10,522 nt of DNA, taken from assembly GCA_902783705.1 (NCBI GenBank), contig CACZSA010000109.1, forward strand, positions 1 to 10,522, given 5' to 3'. This DNA is from an uncultured Ruminococcus sp. (GTDB lineage: Bacteria; Bacillota; Clostridia; Oscillospirales; CAG-272). Below the pieces are notes generated by a model that had not been told where the DNA came from, searched no databases, and saw only the letters and a program-made list of their open reading frames with translations. Positions 1 to 7,154 of the stretch are shown here, piece by piece. The translations under genes and the position numbers were made by a program. Within the stretch, counting starts at the first letter, position 1, and each line of letters begins with the position of its first letter.

Positions 1-321
1 CTCGACATGCCGGAGAAGAGCTCTGCCAAGTCCCTTCCCCTTTGCCGCGTCGCAGAGGTAGAGCTTCTGCAGCTCGCAGCAGTCCGGGAATCCGCCGCAT
101 TCCGCGAATCCCGCGCCGCCGATGACGCGCCCGCCGTCGAGGAGGACGAAATACGCCCGCCCCGGATGCGCGTAATACCCGCTCAACCGGTCCAGTCCCG
201 GGTCAAAATACGCCGTCCCGGGGATATCGAGCCCGACCGCTTCGAGGTTGTCCCGGATCAGCTCCGCCACTGCGGCGTCATCCTCCGGTGCGATCGGACG
301 GAAAACGGGCTTGTCCGTCAT
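1..321 (-). CDS. GNAT-family N-acetyltransferase, partial (C-terminus beyond the left edge)
   Basis: The reading frame starts at the ATG at 321-319 and stays open to base 1, giving 107 residues. It begins MTDKPVFRPIAPEDD, typical of GNAT enzymes that open with a beta strand and an 'R-x-A-x-x-D-D' turn. The acetyl-CoA-binding motif A is visible at about residues 83-103: a strand ELQKLYL followed by the pyrophosphate loop K94-x-x-G97-x-G99 and helix RALL. The family transfers an acetyl group from acetyl-CoA to an amine; the substrate here cannot be told. The protein should be cytosolic, with no signal peptide. Its ATG overlaps the TGA of the upstream acylphosphatase gene (ATGA), so translation is probably coupled; only a weak GGGGA lies about 10 bases before the start. 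Roughly a third of a usual GNAT protein is missing at the left edge. Confidence 0.87.
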   Translation of the reverse strand, partial: MTDKPVFRPIAPEDDAAVAELIRDNLEAVGLDIPGTAYFDPGLDRLSGYYAHPGRAYFVLLDGGRVIGGAGFAECGGFPDCCELQKLYLCDAAKGKGLGRALLRHVE

Positions 322-596
322 GTGTGAAATCCCCGCTCGTCCCCGATCACCGGGATGTTTTTCACGTCCATGTTCTCGATCCGCACGAACGTCCCGCGCT
401 CGAGGGCGAGGATCACCTGACGGATCTGCTCCTCGGTCCCCTGAATCTCCATTGCGACCGAGCCGTCGTATTCATTCCGCACCCAGCCCGTGCAGCCGTA
501 GAGATCGGCGGCATGATGGGCGCGGTAGCGGAATCCCACACCCTGTACGGATCCCGTAAAAGTGATGTGCTGACGAATGATGGAATTCGATGCCAT
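318..596 (-). CDS. acyP: Acylphosphatase
   Basis: This 92-residue protein has the full size of the family and needs no signal peptide. Acylphosphatases hydrolyse the carboxyl-phosphate bond of acyl phosphates such as acetyl phosphate. The phosphate-binding loop is intact as GSVQGVGFR (residues 15-23, with the essential Arg23), and the catalytic Asn41 follows in GWVRNEYDGSV, the second family signature. The last part (residues 50-92) fits the usual beta-alpha-beta ferredoxin-like ending. The ATG at 596 is preceded by GGGAGG with seven bases between, a strong ribosome binding site. It is the first gene of a leftward pair: its TGA overlaps the ATG of the GNAT gene. An extended -10 promoter lies just upstream. 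Identification is firm; which acyl phosphate it acts on in vivo is unknown. Confidence 0.96.
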   Translation of the reverse strand: MASNSIIRQHITFTGSVQGVGFRYRAHHAADLYGCTGWVRNEYDGSVAMEIQGTEEQIRQVILALERGTFVRIENMDVKNIPVIGDERGFHT

Positions 597-622
597 GACA
601 GCCTCCCGGGGTGTTTTTTTCT

Positions 623-633
623 ATTATAGCACA
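623..633 (-). promoter_or_regulatory. Extended -10 promoter for acyP-GNAT
   Basis: On the minus strand the sequence reads TGTGCTATAAT, a perfect TATAAT (623-628) preceded by a TGN extension. The hexamer 17 bases further upstream (CCGCAT, 646-651) is a poor -35, so activity would rest on the extended -10. Transcription would start about 20 bases before the acylphosphatase ATG, and no other promoter is seen before the GNAT gene. Confidence 0.7.
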
Positions 634-674
634 CTTTTCCCGGAAATGCGGCCCCCGGACGAAAATTCTCAAAG

Positions 675-711
675 TTTATCGGGTTTTATCGGGGATCTTC
701 TGCATATCGGG
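675..711. repeat. Short spaced direct repeats of ATCGGG between divergent promoters
   Basis: TTTATCGGG occurs at 675-683 and again at 685-693, exactly one helical turn apart, and ATCGGG recurs at 706-711. The cluster lies in the gap between the acyP promoter and the lipoprotein promoter, where a regulator could reach both. A chance repeat is possible in such a short stretch. Apart from this, nothing was recognised in 634-790. Confidence 0.35.
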
Positions 712-790
712 CGCATCTCGGCGGATGAGTGGACGCGGGGAGCTTCTGCCGCTCCGGCTGACCCGCTCTCCGAAACTGTGTATCTAAGGC

Positions 791-819
791 TTGCAAAGGA
801 GAGGCAGAGGTGCTATAAT
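791..819 (+). promoter_or_regulatory. Sigma-A promoter for the solute-binding lipoprotein
   Basis: TTGCAA (791-796) and TATAAT (814-819) are separated by exactly 17 bases, and TGC directly precedes the -10, making it also an extended -10. The expected start of transcription near 826 leaves a leader of about 27 bases before the ATG at 853, with AAAAGG at 839-844 as ribosome binding site. No attenuator or riboswitch fits in so short a leader. Confidence 0.85.
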
Positions 820-852
820 ATACAATAACAGCGAATACAAAAGGTCGACGGT

Positions 853-3225
853 ATGATGAAACGAATGCTCTGCGCCGCTCTTCTCCTCCTCACCGTTCTG
901 TCCCTCGCCGCATGCAAAGCCGATCCGCGTGCCACTGCGGGAGACGCCGCGCGGGAAAACGCTCTGCGCGAAATCAACCGCTTCCGCTACGCCCCGCTGG
1001 AATGGACGTTCCCCGAGGAATACGCCGTCACATCCGCGGCGCCCCTGATCGGGGAGGACGGGACTTTCTCCGTCGTTCTTCAGCGGGAAACCTACAGGGA
1101 CAACGAGTATTCGGTTTCCGCGCTTCAGATGCAGACCTCCGTATTTACCTTTTCCCCGGAGGGCGAGGTGCTCCGTGAGGAACCGATCCCCCTTGACAAA
1201 AATGTTTCGATCTTATGCGGCGTGCTGACAGAGGATGATCTCTTCTTCACCGCCACCTCATGGGGAATGGGACACGCCACCTTCTTCGGGCGCTTCGACC
1301 GGTTAACGGAGACCATCGCGGAGGAGGTCCCGTTCAGTGAAATCGGGCTCATGCCCGGGGAGATCCCCTGGGATATGGCAGCGGACGCGGAGGGCAATTT
1401 CTATCTGATCCGCGAAGACGGCGTCTCCGTTGTGTCCCTGAACCGGGAGTGGGGCGACGTGGTCCGGATCCCGGGGAAAACGCCTCTTAACTCTCTGTTT
1501 GCAGGGGAGGACGGTCGGGTCTATGCCGCGGTATCGGACGGGAACACGGTCGGCATACAGCGGGTAAACCGCGATGAAGGGCACCTCGATCCGGTCCGGA
1601 ACTTCCATCTTCACGCCATGAACAGAGTGGCTGTCCGAAGCCGGGGAGACTGGGTATACATCTCCGCCCCGGACGGGATCTACCGCGCTTCGATGACGGA
1701 GAGCGGAGGAGAGCCGGAAAAGCTGCTGGACTTCACGGTCTCGGGGATTCTGACACAGTCCTCGCTTGACGGGAGCGGTCAGTTCCGCTGGTGCATGGAC
1801 GAGGAGACCCTGTACTTTTCGGAAAGCCATGTCGACGCGCACGGAGTACGGAGAAGGCTGCCCAGAATCTACCGGAAAATATCCGGCGAGGAAGCGGATT
1901 CCTGTACCCTCGTGCAGGTCGCCTTTTCATGCGAGCTCGAGGACAGCATCCGCACAGCCTTCGTCCTCTTCAACCGCGCACATGACGATATCCGGATCTT
2001 GCCGCTGGATTCCAGCAACCGGAGCAATCCGACGCGTGAGGATTACGGAAACTGGCAGATGCTGACCGAAATCACGAACGGTGTCATCTCGCCGGACCTT
2101 GTAATCGATCGGTACGACCCCCTCGAAGGCAGCTTCGACACTGCGGCAGCGAAGCAGCTTATGGAAAACGGTCTCACGGCAGACCTCGGCGCGTATCTTG
2201 ACCGGGACCCGGATGTGAGCCGGGACAATCTGTTCGGATGCGTTCTCCGGGCATTTTCGGATAAGGACGGCGCCGTATGGGGCATCACCCCGTATTTCGG
2301 CCTCAGGACGTGGATCACGCTGCCGGATCGGCTGGGGGGATATGCCGCGGACGGTCACTGGACAGTCGGGGAATTTCTCCGCTATTATGAAGAACTGCCG
2401 GAGGAGGCTGAGCCCTGCCTCTGGTTCACGACGGAGAAATGCGGGAACGGGCTGCTGGCCGATCTCGGTTCCTTCTATGACAAGGACAGCGGGACATGCC
2501 GCTTCGATTCCGCGGATTTCGTCCGATGGCTCGAGGTCATGGTCTCCCTGCCGGACCCGGAGGAATACGGGCGCACCTCTCCTTACGCACGTATGAAGGG
2601 AGACGAGCTTGCCGGGATCTTCCGCGGCGGATCGGTCCGGCTGTCCTCCGTATTCCTGTGCAATTATGTGTCCCAGCTGCATCTGGAACAGGTGTATGGC
2701 ACAAAGGATTTCCGATTCGTGGGGTACCCCTCCCATCTTGATTCCGGCGCGCTGATAGAGAGCGATCTGATCTTTATGCTCATGAAGAACAGCCCTGTTC
2801 CGGACGCGGCATGGGAGCTTGTCCGCTTCTTCTTCCTCGACGAAACACTGAACAACAGCATGTGGCATGACGAGCAGGTTTCGCTTCCCGCATTGAAATC
2901 CGAATACGACAGGCAGACGGAGTATTACGCCTCCCTCTCCCTCCGCTATTATGAAAGCGGCGGGATCGGGATTTTCCCCGACGCTGCAGTCGTAGATCAC
3001 AGCAACTCACCGTACCGTGAGCAGCCGCTCGACCGGGAGTATATCGCCCGGATCCGCGCGTATCTCGACGGTGAGGGCTGCCCCTTGACGGAGGGGACGC
3101 CCGACGCGGTGATGCAGATCGTACTGGAAGAGTTGTCTGCGCTCCGGGCCGGGCATGGAAGCGCCGACGAATGCGCCGGAAAGATCCAGTCCCGCGTATC
3201 GATCTGGCTGGCGGAAAACCGATGA
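853..3225 (+). CDS. Lipoprotein with beta-propeller-like N-terminal half and extracellular solute-binding (ABC type) C-terminal half
   Basis: The 790-residue protein starts with a lipoprotein signal (MMKRM, a leucine-rich core and lipobox L18-A-A-C21), so it should be anchored on the outer face of the membrane. Residues about 30-340 hold repeated strand patterns such as MAADAEGNFYLI and LFAGEDGRVYAAV, suggesting propeller blades. From about residue 345 the chain resembles family-1 solute-binding proteins: a short strand and FVLFNRAHDDIRI helix, a PDLVID segment, the hinge WGITPYFG, AAWELVRFFF, and the characteristic tail with EELSALRAGHGSADECAGKIQSRV. At 790 residues it is far longer than a normal binding protein (about 420-550). 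It sits alone: no permease or ATPase gene is adjacent, so its transporter must be elsewhere or it is a sensor. Either of the two leading Met codons may start it. The ligand is unknown; a sugar is likely from the family. Confidence 0.8.
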   Translation: MMKRMLCAALLLLTVLSLAACKADPRATAGDAARENALREINRFRYAPLEWTFPEEYAVTSAAPLIGEDGTFSVVLQRETYRDNEYSVSALQMQTSVFTFSPEGEVLREEPIPLDKNVSILCGVLTEDDLFFTATSWGMGHATFFGRFDRLTETIAEEVPFSEIGLMPGEIPWDMAADAEGNFYLIREDGVSVVSLNREWGDVVRIPGKTPLNSLFAGEDGRVYAAVSDGNTVGIQRVNRDEGHLDPVRNFHLHAMNRVAVRSRGDWVYISAPDGIYRASMTESGGEPEKLLDFTVSGILTQSSLDGSGQFRWCMDEETLYFSESHVDAHGVRRRLPRIYRKISGEEADSCTLVQVAFSCELEDSIRTAFVLFNRAHDDIRILPLDSSNRSNPTREDYGNWQMLTEITNGVISPDLVIDRYDPLEGSFDTAAAKQLMENGLTADLGAYLDRDPDVSRDNLFGCVLRAFSDKDGAVWGITPYFGLRTWITLPDRLGGYAADGHWTVGEFLRYYEELPEEAEPCLWFTTEKCGNGLLADLGSFYDKDSGTCRFDSADFVRWLEVMVSLPDPEEYGRTSPYARMKGDELAGIFRGGSVRLSSVFLCNYVSQLHLEQVYGTKDFRFVGYPSHLDSGALIESDLIFMLMKNSPVPDAAWELVRFFFLDETLNNSMWHDEQVSLPALKSEYDRQTEYYASLSLRYYESGGIGIFPDAAVVDHSNSPYREQPLDREYIARIRAYLDGEGCPLTEGTPDAVMQIVLEELSALRAGHGSADECAGKIQSRVSIWLAENR

Positions 3226-3283
3226 ATGCAATTCCCGCGCCGTGTCCGCTTCTCCGGCATCCGCTGTGCCGCAAATAATCCAA

Positions 3284-3317
3284 CAAAAAATCAGCTCGGA
3301 TTTCGGGCTGATTTTTG
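3284..3317. terminator. Bidirectional intrinsic terminator between convergent genes
   Basis: The arms AAAAATCAGC (3286-3295) and GCTGATTTTT (3307-3316) pair perfectly around an 11-base loop. The hairpin ends in a T run on both strands, so it can stop the rightward lipoprotein transcript and the leftward phosphoesterase transcript (stop codon at 3355). Confidence 0.88.
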
Positions 3318-3354
3318 TTCGGTTTTGACGGACGGGAAGTCTTTTTCCTCCCCT

Positions 3355-4293
3355 TCATCCCCCGTATTGGACACGCATGTCGTTCCAGCCGTCCGGACCG
3401 TTCTCATGCGCGGGGAAATAGGCCTCCGTGAAGCGGTGATGATCGTGGTCGCGGAAGAATACACCCATGTTCCCGTCTTCGTAGATGTGCAGGAAAACAC
3501 TCCGGCAATGCTCGCCGCGGATGTTCTCGAAGCTCGACACGTCGATCTGCGGAACGTCGTGCCAGTCCACCCAGCAGATCCTGCGCCAGGTGTCCTTTTT
3601 GCCCCACACCCAGTCGCCGATGTGCGAATGCCCGTAGAAATGGATGCGCTCCGTCTTCGGCAGGGGCAGGAGCTTGTCCATCAGGGCATGGTCGCGGTTG
3701 CAGCCGGAGAAGCCGTAATGCCCGCAGGTGATCATCGGTCCGGTCTCCTCCGCCATCCTCGCCCGGAGCGCCTCGGCGGACGCGTCCGTGTAGGGATACG
3801 CCTCCTCCCCCCATTGGATATGCGAATGCGTTACGCACCATGTGTTATCACGGGCGATGTGGTCGCAGAGGAAGTAGACGGGATAGTTCCCGATCTGCGT
3901 GCGGAACCAGAAATCCTCGCACCCCGCCGTCGTCATCCATCCCGGATGGTCGCGGACCATCTCATAGAACGGCATCCACGGCCGCTCCTCCCGGTGTGCG
4001 CGCGCGTAATCGTAGTCGTGGTTCCCGGTCGCGTAGCACAGCGGCAGATCCAGCGAGGCGAACGCGTCCTCCTGCAGCCTGCACATCGCCGTGAGTCTGT
4101 CCGGCTCCGCGCCCTCGACGGCGTCTCCGAGGTACCAGATCTGCTCCGCCGGACGGCCCAGCATTTCAAAATCCGAGATCCCCGCGTTGAGGCAGCGTTC
4201 GGTGTTTTCCGGCAGTCTCTGCTGGAGATCGGACAGGATCCACACCCGGTGGACCGCCCGCGCGAGGGATTCCCGATACAGAAAATCAAACAT
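3355..4293 (-). CDS. Calcineurin-like metallophosphoesterase
   Basis: This 312-residue cytosolic protein carries the ordered metal-binding motifs of the calcineurin-like superfamily: ILSDLQ (Asp22), YLGDAVEG (Asp57), ATGNHD (Asn91-His92-Asp93), CGHYG (His192) and YGHSHIG (His222, His224). The family hydrolyses phosphoesters with two metal ions; the substrate is not evident. The first motif is normally D-x-H, but here it is D-L-Q, so one ligand of the first metal is changed. The ATG at 4293 is the first usable start, because an in-frame TGA lies three codons upstream. The only good ribosome binding site, GGAGG at 4308-4312, is 14 bases away, which is long. The gene begins 30 bases after the reductase gene's stop, with no promoter or terminator between, so the two likely form one transcript that ends at the hairpin at 3284-3317. 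Confidence 0.88.
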   Translation of the reverse strand: MFDFLYRESLARAVHRVWILSDLQQRLPENTERCLNAGISDFEMLGRPAEQIWYLGDAVEGAEPDRLTAMCRLQEDAFASLDLPLCYATGNHDYDYARAHREERPWMPFYEMVRDHPGWMTTAGCEDFWFRTQIGNYPVYFLCDHIARDNTWCVTHSHIQWGEEAYPYTDASAEALRARMAEETGPMITCGHYGFSGCNRDHALMDKLLPLPKTERIHFYGHSHIGDWVWGKKDTWRRICWVDWHDVPQIDVSSFENIRGEHCRSVFLHIYEDGNMGVFFRDHDHHRFTEAYFPAHENGPDGWNDMRVQYGG

Positions 4294-4323
4294 GGCTCTT
4301 CAAACAACCTCCGATCCCGCGGT

Positions 4324-5466
4324 TCACATGCCGAAGAGGGCCGCGGTCTTCTCCATCCGCTCGGCAACCGGGACCTCGAACGGACAGCGTTCCTCGCATC
4401 CCCGGCATCCGATGCACTCCGACGCCGTGTGTCCGAGGCTCTTGTAATGCGCGCGGACGCTCTCCGGCACCTCGGGCTGCGAGACGGCGAGATCGTAGAA
4501 TTTGTTGACCATCGCGATGTCGATCTCCATCGGGCAGGGGGAGCAATGCCCGCAGTAGGTGCACTGTCCCCGGCTTGCGTGCAGCGGCGCGGAGGCGATC
4601 ACGGAGGCGTAATCCTTTTCCTCGTCCGTCGCCGTCTCGTAGGAGAGCGCCTCGTCCACCTGCTCCGCCGTGTCGTACCCGCAGAGGATCGAGCACACGC
4701 CCGGTCTCGTCAGCGCGTAGTGGATGCACTGGCACGGCGTGAAAGCGGCGCCGAAGGGGGAGCGCTTCGGATCAAACAGCGCGCCGCCGAAGAAGCCCTT
4801 CATGACGGTGATCCCGACGTCCCGCTCCTCGCACAGCCGATACAGCGCTGCCCGCTCCGGATCGATGCCGGACAGCCCCTGCTCGTATTCGCCGAAGAGG
4901 GTGTCGAGGCTCTCGCTCGCGGGCTTCATATCGAAGGCCGGGTTGATGCTGAACAGGATCATCTCAACAAAGTCCGTCTCCGCCGCCATCTTCGCGATCC
5001 GGGGATTGTGGGTGCTGAGGCCGATGTGGCGGATCAGGCCCTGTTCGTGGAGCGCCTTTACATAGTCGATGTATTCCGTGTTCATGCAGGTGTTCCAGTC
5101 CTCGAGCGAGTCCACATAGTGGATCATGCCGAGGTCGATGTACCCGCCGCCGATCCGCCCGAGCAGATCCTCGAACGCCGGCTTCACAAACTGCATGTCC
5201 CGCGTCCGCACATACTGACCGTTCTGCCACGTCGAGCCGATGTGCCCCTGTACATACCATTCGTCCCGCCGCGGCGCAATCGCCTGCCCGATGATGTCGC
5301 GGGATTTCGGATCCGCCATCCAGCAGTCGATGATGTTGATCCCCTGCTCTCCCGCGTGCCGGATCAGGGCGATCCCGTCCTCCGCCGGATGCCGCTCCAG
5401 CCATTCGCCGCCGAAGCCGATCTCGCTCACGTTCAGGTTGGTTTTGCCGAGTCTTCTGTATTTCAT
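4324..5466 (-). CDS. Aldo/keto reductase-like protein with C-terminal double 4Fe-4S ferredoxin domain
   Basis: I place the start at the second ATG (5466), because GGAGG at 5474-5478 stands seven bases before it but only one base before the ATG at 5472. The 380-residue protein opens MKYRRLGKTNLNVSEIGFGG, the classic aldo/keto reductase start, and keeps Asp47 (NIIDCW) and His116 (GMIHYV) of the catalytic tetrad. The Tyr position falls in WMADP, and the Lys strand reads WYVQGHIGS, so Tyr and Lys are not in their usual places. I recall related clostridial proteins sharing the QGHIGSTWQNGQYVRTRD block, so this may define a subfamily. Residues 302-361 carry two cysteine clusters, C302-x2-C-x2-C-x2-C-P and C351-x2-C-x2-C-x3-C-P, as in bacterial ferredoxins. 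The protein probably moves electrons through the clusters to an organic substrate. It is first in a leftward unit with the phosphoesterase. Confidence 0.92.
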   Translation of the reverse strand: MKYRRLGKTNLNVSEIGFGGEWLERHPAEDGIALIRHAGEQGINIIDCWMADPKSRDIIGQAIAPRRDEWYVQGHIGSTWQNGQYVRTRDMQFVKPAFEDLLGRIGGGYIDLGMIHYVDSLEDWNTCMNTEYIDYVKALHEQGLIRHIGLSTHNPRIAKMAAETDFVEMILFSINPAFDMKPASESLDTLFGEYEQGLSGIDPERAALYRLCEERDVGITVMKGFFGGALFDPKRSPFGAAFTPCQCIHYALTRPGVCSILCGYDTAEQVDEALSYETATDEEKDYASVIASAPLHASRGQCTYCGHCSPCPMEIDIAMVNKFYDLAVSQPEVPESVRAHYKSLGHTASECIGCRGCEERCPFEVPVAERMEKTAALFGM

Positions 5467-5473
5467 CGTCATG

Positions 5474-5478
5474 CCTCC
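5474..5478 (-). promoter_or_regulatory. Ribosome binding site deciding the reductase start
   Basis: GGAGG on the minus strand is followed by C-ATG-ACG-ATG. The first ATG is only one base away, too close for initiation; the second is seven bases away, so it is preferred. Confidence 0.75.
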
Positions 5479-5539
5479 AAAGCTGTTTTGTATTCACCTG
5501 TCCGGGGAGACATTCTCGTCCGCCCCGCCCGTCTTCTCT

Positions 5540-5568
5540 ATTATAGCCTATTCCGGGGATTTTTTCAA
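5540..5568 (-). promoter_or_regulatory. Sigma-A promoter for the reductase-phosphoesterase unit
   Basis: On the minus strand TTGAAA (5563-5568) and TATAAT (5540-5545) are 17 bases apart. Transcription should start near 5533, leaving a leader of about 65 bases. It is back to back with the rightward promoter at 5629-5657; the 60 bases between the two -35 boxes could hold a shared regulator site. Confidence 0.85.
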
Positions 5569-5628
5569 TCGTTTTCCCCAAAGCCGCCGATCTTTTGTTC
5601 TCCTCCCCGCCCGCCGCGCATTTTCCCC

Positions 5629-5657
5629 TTGCGCTTCTCACCGGGATATGGTACAAT
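5629..5657 (+). promoter_or_regulatory. Sigma-A promoter for the GH29-like gene
   Basis: TTGCGC (5629-5634) and TACAAT (5652-5657) are 17 bases apart, and TGG precedes the -10 as a TGN extension. The predicted start near 5664 gives a leader of about 42 bases to the ATG at 5706, which has AAAGGAG at 5691-5697. Confidence 0.78.
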
Positions 5658-5705
5658 ATAGGCGAATATACACGGACTATGTAAAAACCGAAAGGAGAGG
5701 CGGCA

Positions 5706-6632
5706 ATGACGGACAACGGACGGCACATCACGGATCGGCTGGCAGGGAGAAAATGGGGCGTGTTCACCCACTATCTCTCTCATATTCAGAACAATCCGGA
5801 AAATCCTCTCAGTCAGGGCCGGGGCGGCTCTTCATGGAACGACTGCGTAAACGATTTCGACGTGCAGAAGCTCGCGGATTCCCTCCGTCGGTGCGGAGCC
5901 GGATACTATTTCATCACCGTCATGCAGGGGTGCGAGAAGATGATCGCCCCGAACCGCACCTTTGACGCCATCGCCGGGACAGAACCGGGGGAGGCGTGCG
6001 CAGAACGGGACCTCATCGCGGAGATCTGCGAAGCCCTCGAACCGCTCAGGATCGATCTCTACCTGTATTATACGGGGGACGGACCATACGCGCATCCGGA
6101 GATCGGAAAGAGATTCGGGTTCACGGAGCCGCGCGCGGAGGGCGTGACGAAGGACTTCGTCGAAAAATGGGCGGCGGTGCTTGAAGAATACGCCGTGCGG
6201 TACGGGGACCGCGTCAAGGGCTGGTGGATCGACGGCTGCTACCGGGACTTTTTCAAATACACGGACGCGCTGCTCGAACCGTACTGCCGCGCCGTGAAAA
6301 AGGGAAATCCCGCCGCGCTCGTCGCCATGAACAACGGCGTGTTCCCGGATTACAGGAAGAACTACCGGGACGAGGATTTCGTCTGCGGAGAATTCAACGA
6401 TCTGACCGTGATCCCGCCCTCCCGCTTCATCGACGGGGCACAGGCGCATCTGCTGGCTCCTCTCGGCGAAACATGGAGCAGGCCGGGCAGCCGGTACAGC
6501 GGCCGCTACCTCGACTGCTTCACCGCCTGTATCAACGAAGCCGGAGGCGTCGCCACCTATGACTGCGCCATCCGCCGCGACGGATCCATCGATCCGGAAC
6601 AGATCGAGGCGCTCTCCTCCATCCGCGCCTGA
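5706..6632 (+). CDS. GH29-like (alpha-L-fucosidase superfamily) barrel protein
   Basis: The 308-residue protein has no signal peptide and so is probably cytosolic. The N-terminal WGVFTHYLSH (residues 17-26) matches the position of the GH29 strand F-G-I-F-x-H-W-G with its substrate-binding His. W44 and FDVQKLADSLRRCGAGYYFITVM match the helix and strand that follow in that family. WWIDG with Asp176 matches the GH29 nucleophile motif. The expected K-H-H-D-G-F motif is replaced by M73-Q-G-C-E-K-M, so the sugar pocket must differ. The chain stops after GSIDPEQIEALSSI, where true fucosidases run into a C-terminal beta-sandwich, so only the barrel is present. It is likely a retaining glycosidase of unknown specificity, or a descendant that has lost the activity. 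The peroxiredoxin gene follows 45 bases later without a visible promoter. Confidence 0.72.
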   Translation: MTDNGRHITDRLAGRKWGVFTHYLSHIQNNPENPLSQGRGGSSWNDCVNDFDVQKLADSLRRCGAGYYFITVMQGCEKMIAPNRTFDAIAGTEPGEACAERDLIAEICEALEPLRIDLYLYYTGDGPYAHPEIGKRFGFTEPRAEGVTKDFVEKWAAVLEEYAVRYGDRVKGWWIDGCYRDFFKYTDALLEPYCRAVKKGNPAALVAMNNGVFPDYRKNYRDEDFVCGEFNDLTVIPPSRFIDGAQAHLLAPLGETWSRPGSRYSGRYLDCFTACINEAGGVATYDCAIRRDGSIDPEQIEALSSIRA

Positions 6633-6677
6633 TCCCAAACGACCGCCAATTCAATTTCATTCACAAGGAGAAACGTC

Positions 6678-7154
6678 ATGCTCAAAGAAGGAACCCCCGC
6701 GCCCGACTTTACCCTGCCCGATCAGAACGGAGACCCGCGCTCCCTCGCCGATTACCGCGGGCAGAAGGTCATTCTCTATTTCTACCCGAAGGATATGACA
6801 TCCGGCTGCACAAAACAGGCGTGCAGCTTCGCCGAGCTATACCCGCAATTCCGGGAAAGAGGCGCCGTCGTGCTGGGCGTCAGCCGGGACAGCGTCGCGT
6901 CGCACAAGCAGTTCGAGGAGAAATACGGGCTCCCCTTCCCGCTCCTCTCCGACCCGGAGCTGACCGTGATTCAGACCTACGGCGCATGGCAGGAGAAGAT
7001 GAATTTCGGGAAAAAGACCATGGGTGTCGTCCGCACGACCTACCTGATCGACGAGGACGGCTTGATCGTCCGGGCTATGAGCAAGGTCAAGGCCGCAGAG
7101 AATCCCGGACAGATGCTCGGCGCGCTGGCGGTGGACGCGGCGGGAAATGAATAA
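6678..7154 (+). CDS. bcp: Thiol peroxidase of the BCP/PrxQ peroxiredoxin family
   Basis: This 158-residue protein matches the length of BCP. It reduces hydrogen peroxide and organic hydroperoxides with electrons from thioredoxin, in the cytosol. The family opening GTPAPDFTLPDQNG is present. The active site reads YFYPKDMTSGCTKQAC, with peroxidatic Cys44 and the resolving Cys49 five residues on, as in atypical two-Cys BCP enzymes. The later VRTTYLID segment provides the conserved Arg of the active-site pocket. AAGGAG at 6665-6670 stands seven bases before the ATG. Only 45 bases separate it from the GH29-like gene, with neither promoter nor hairpin, so both are probably one transcript. No clear terminator follows. 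Oxygen defence suits an anaerobe with iron-sulfur enzymes such as the divergent reductase. Confidence 0.95.
   Translation: MLKEGTPAPDFTLPDQNGDPRSLADYRGQKVILYFYPKDMTSGCTKQACSFAELYPQFRERGAVVLGVSRDSVASHKQFEEKYGLPFPLLSDPELTVIQTYGAWQEKMNFGKKTMGVVRTTYLIDEDGLIVRAMSKVKAAENPGQMLGALAVDAAGNE

Noticed and set aside
577..828. An 83-codon rightward open frame between acyP and the lipoprotein gene
   Set aside because: It covers the start of acyP and both promoters, has no good ribosome binding site, and its translation shows low-grade composition.
1927..3000. A 357-codon leftward open frame
   Set aside because: It lies wholly within the lipoprotein gene, lacks a ribosome binding site and shows no family features.
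3226..5661. An 811-codon rightward open frame
   Set aside because: It is antisense to the phosphoesterase and reductase genes, which share the same reading phase, so codon bias keeps the opposite frame open. It also crosses a terminator and has no recognisable domain.
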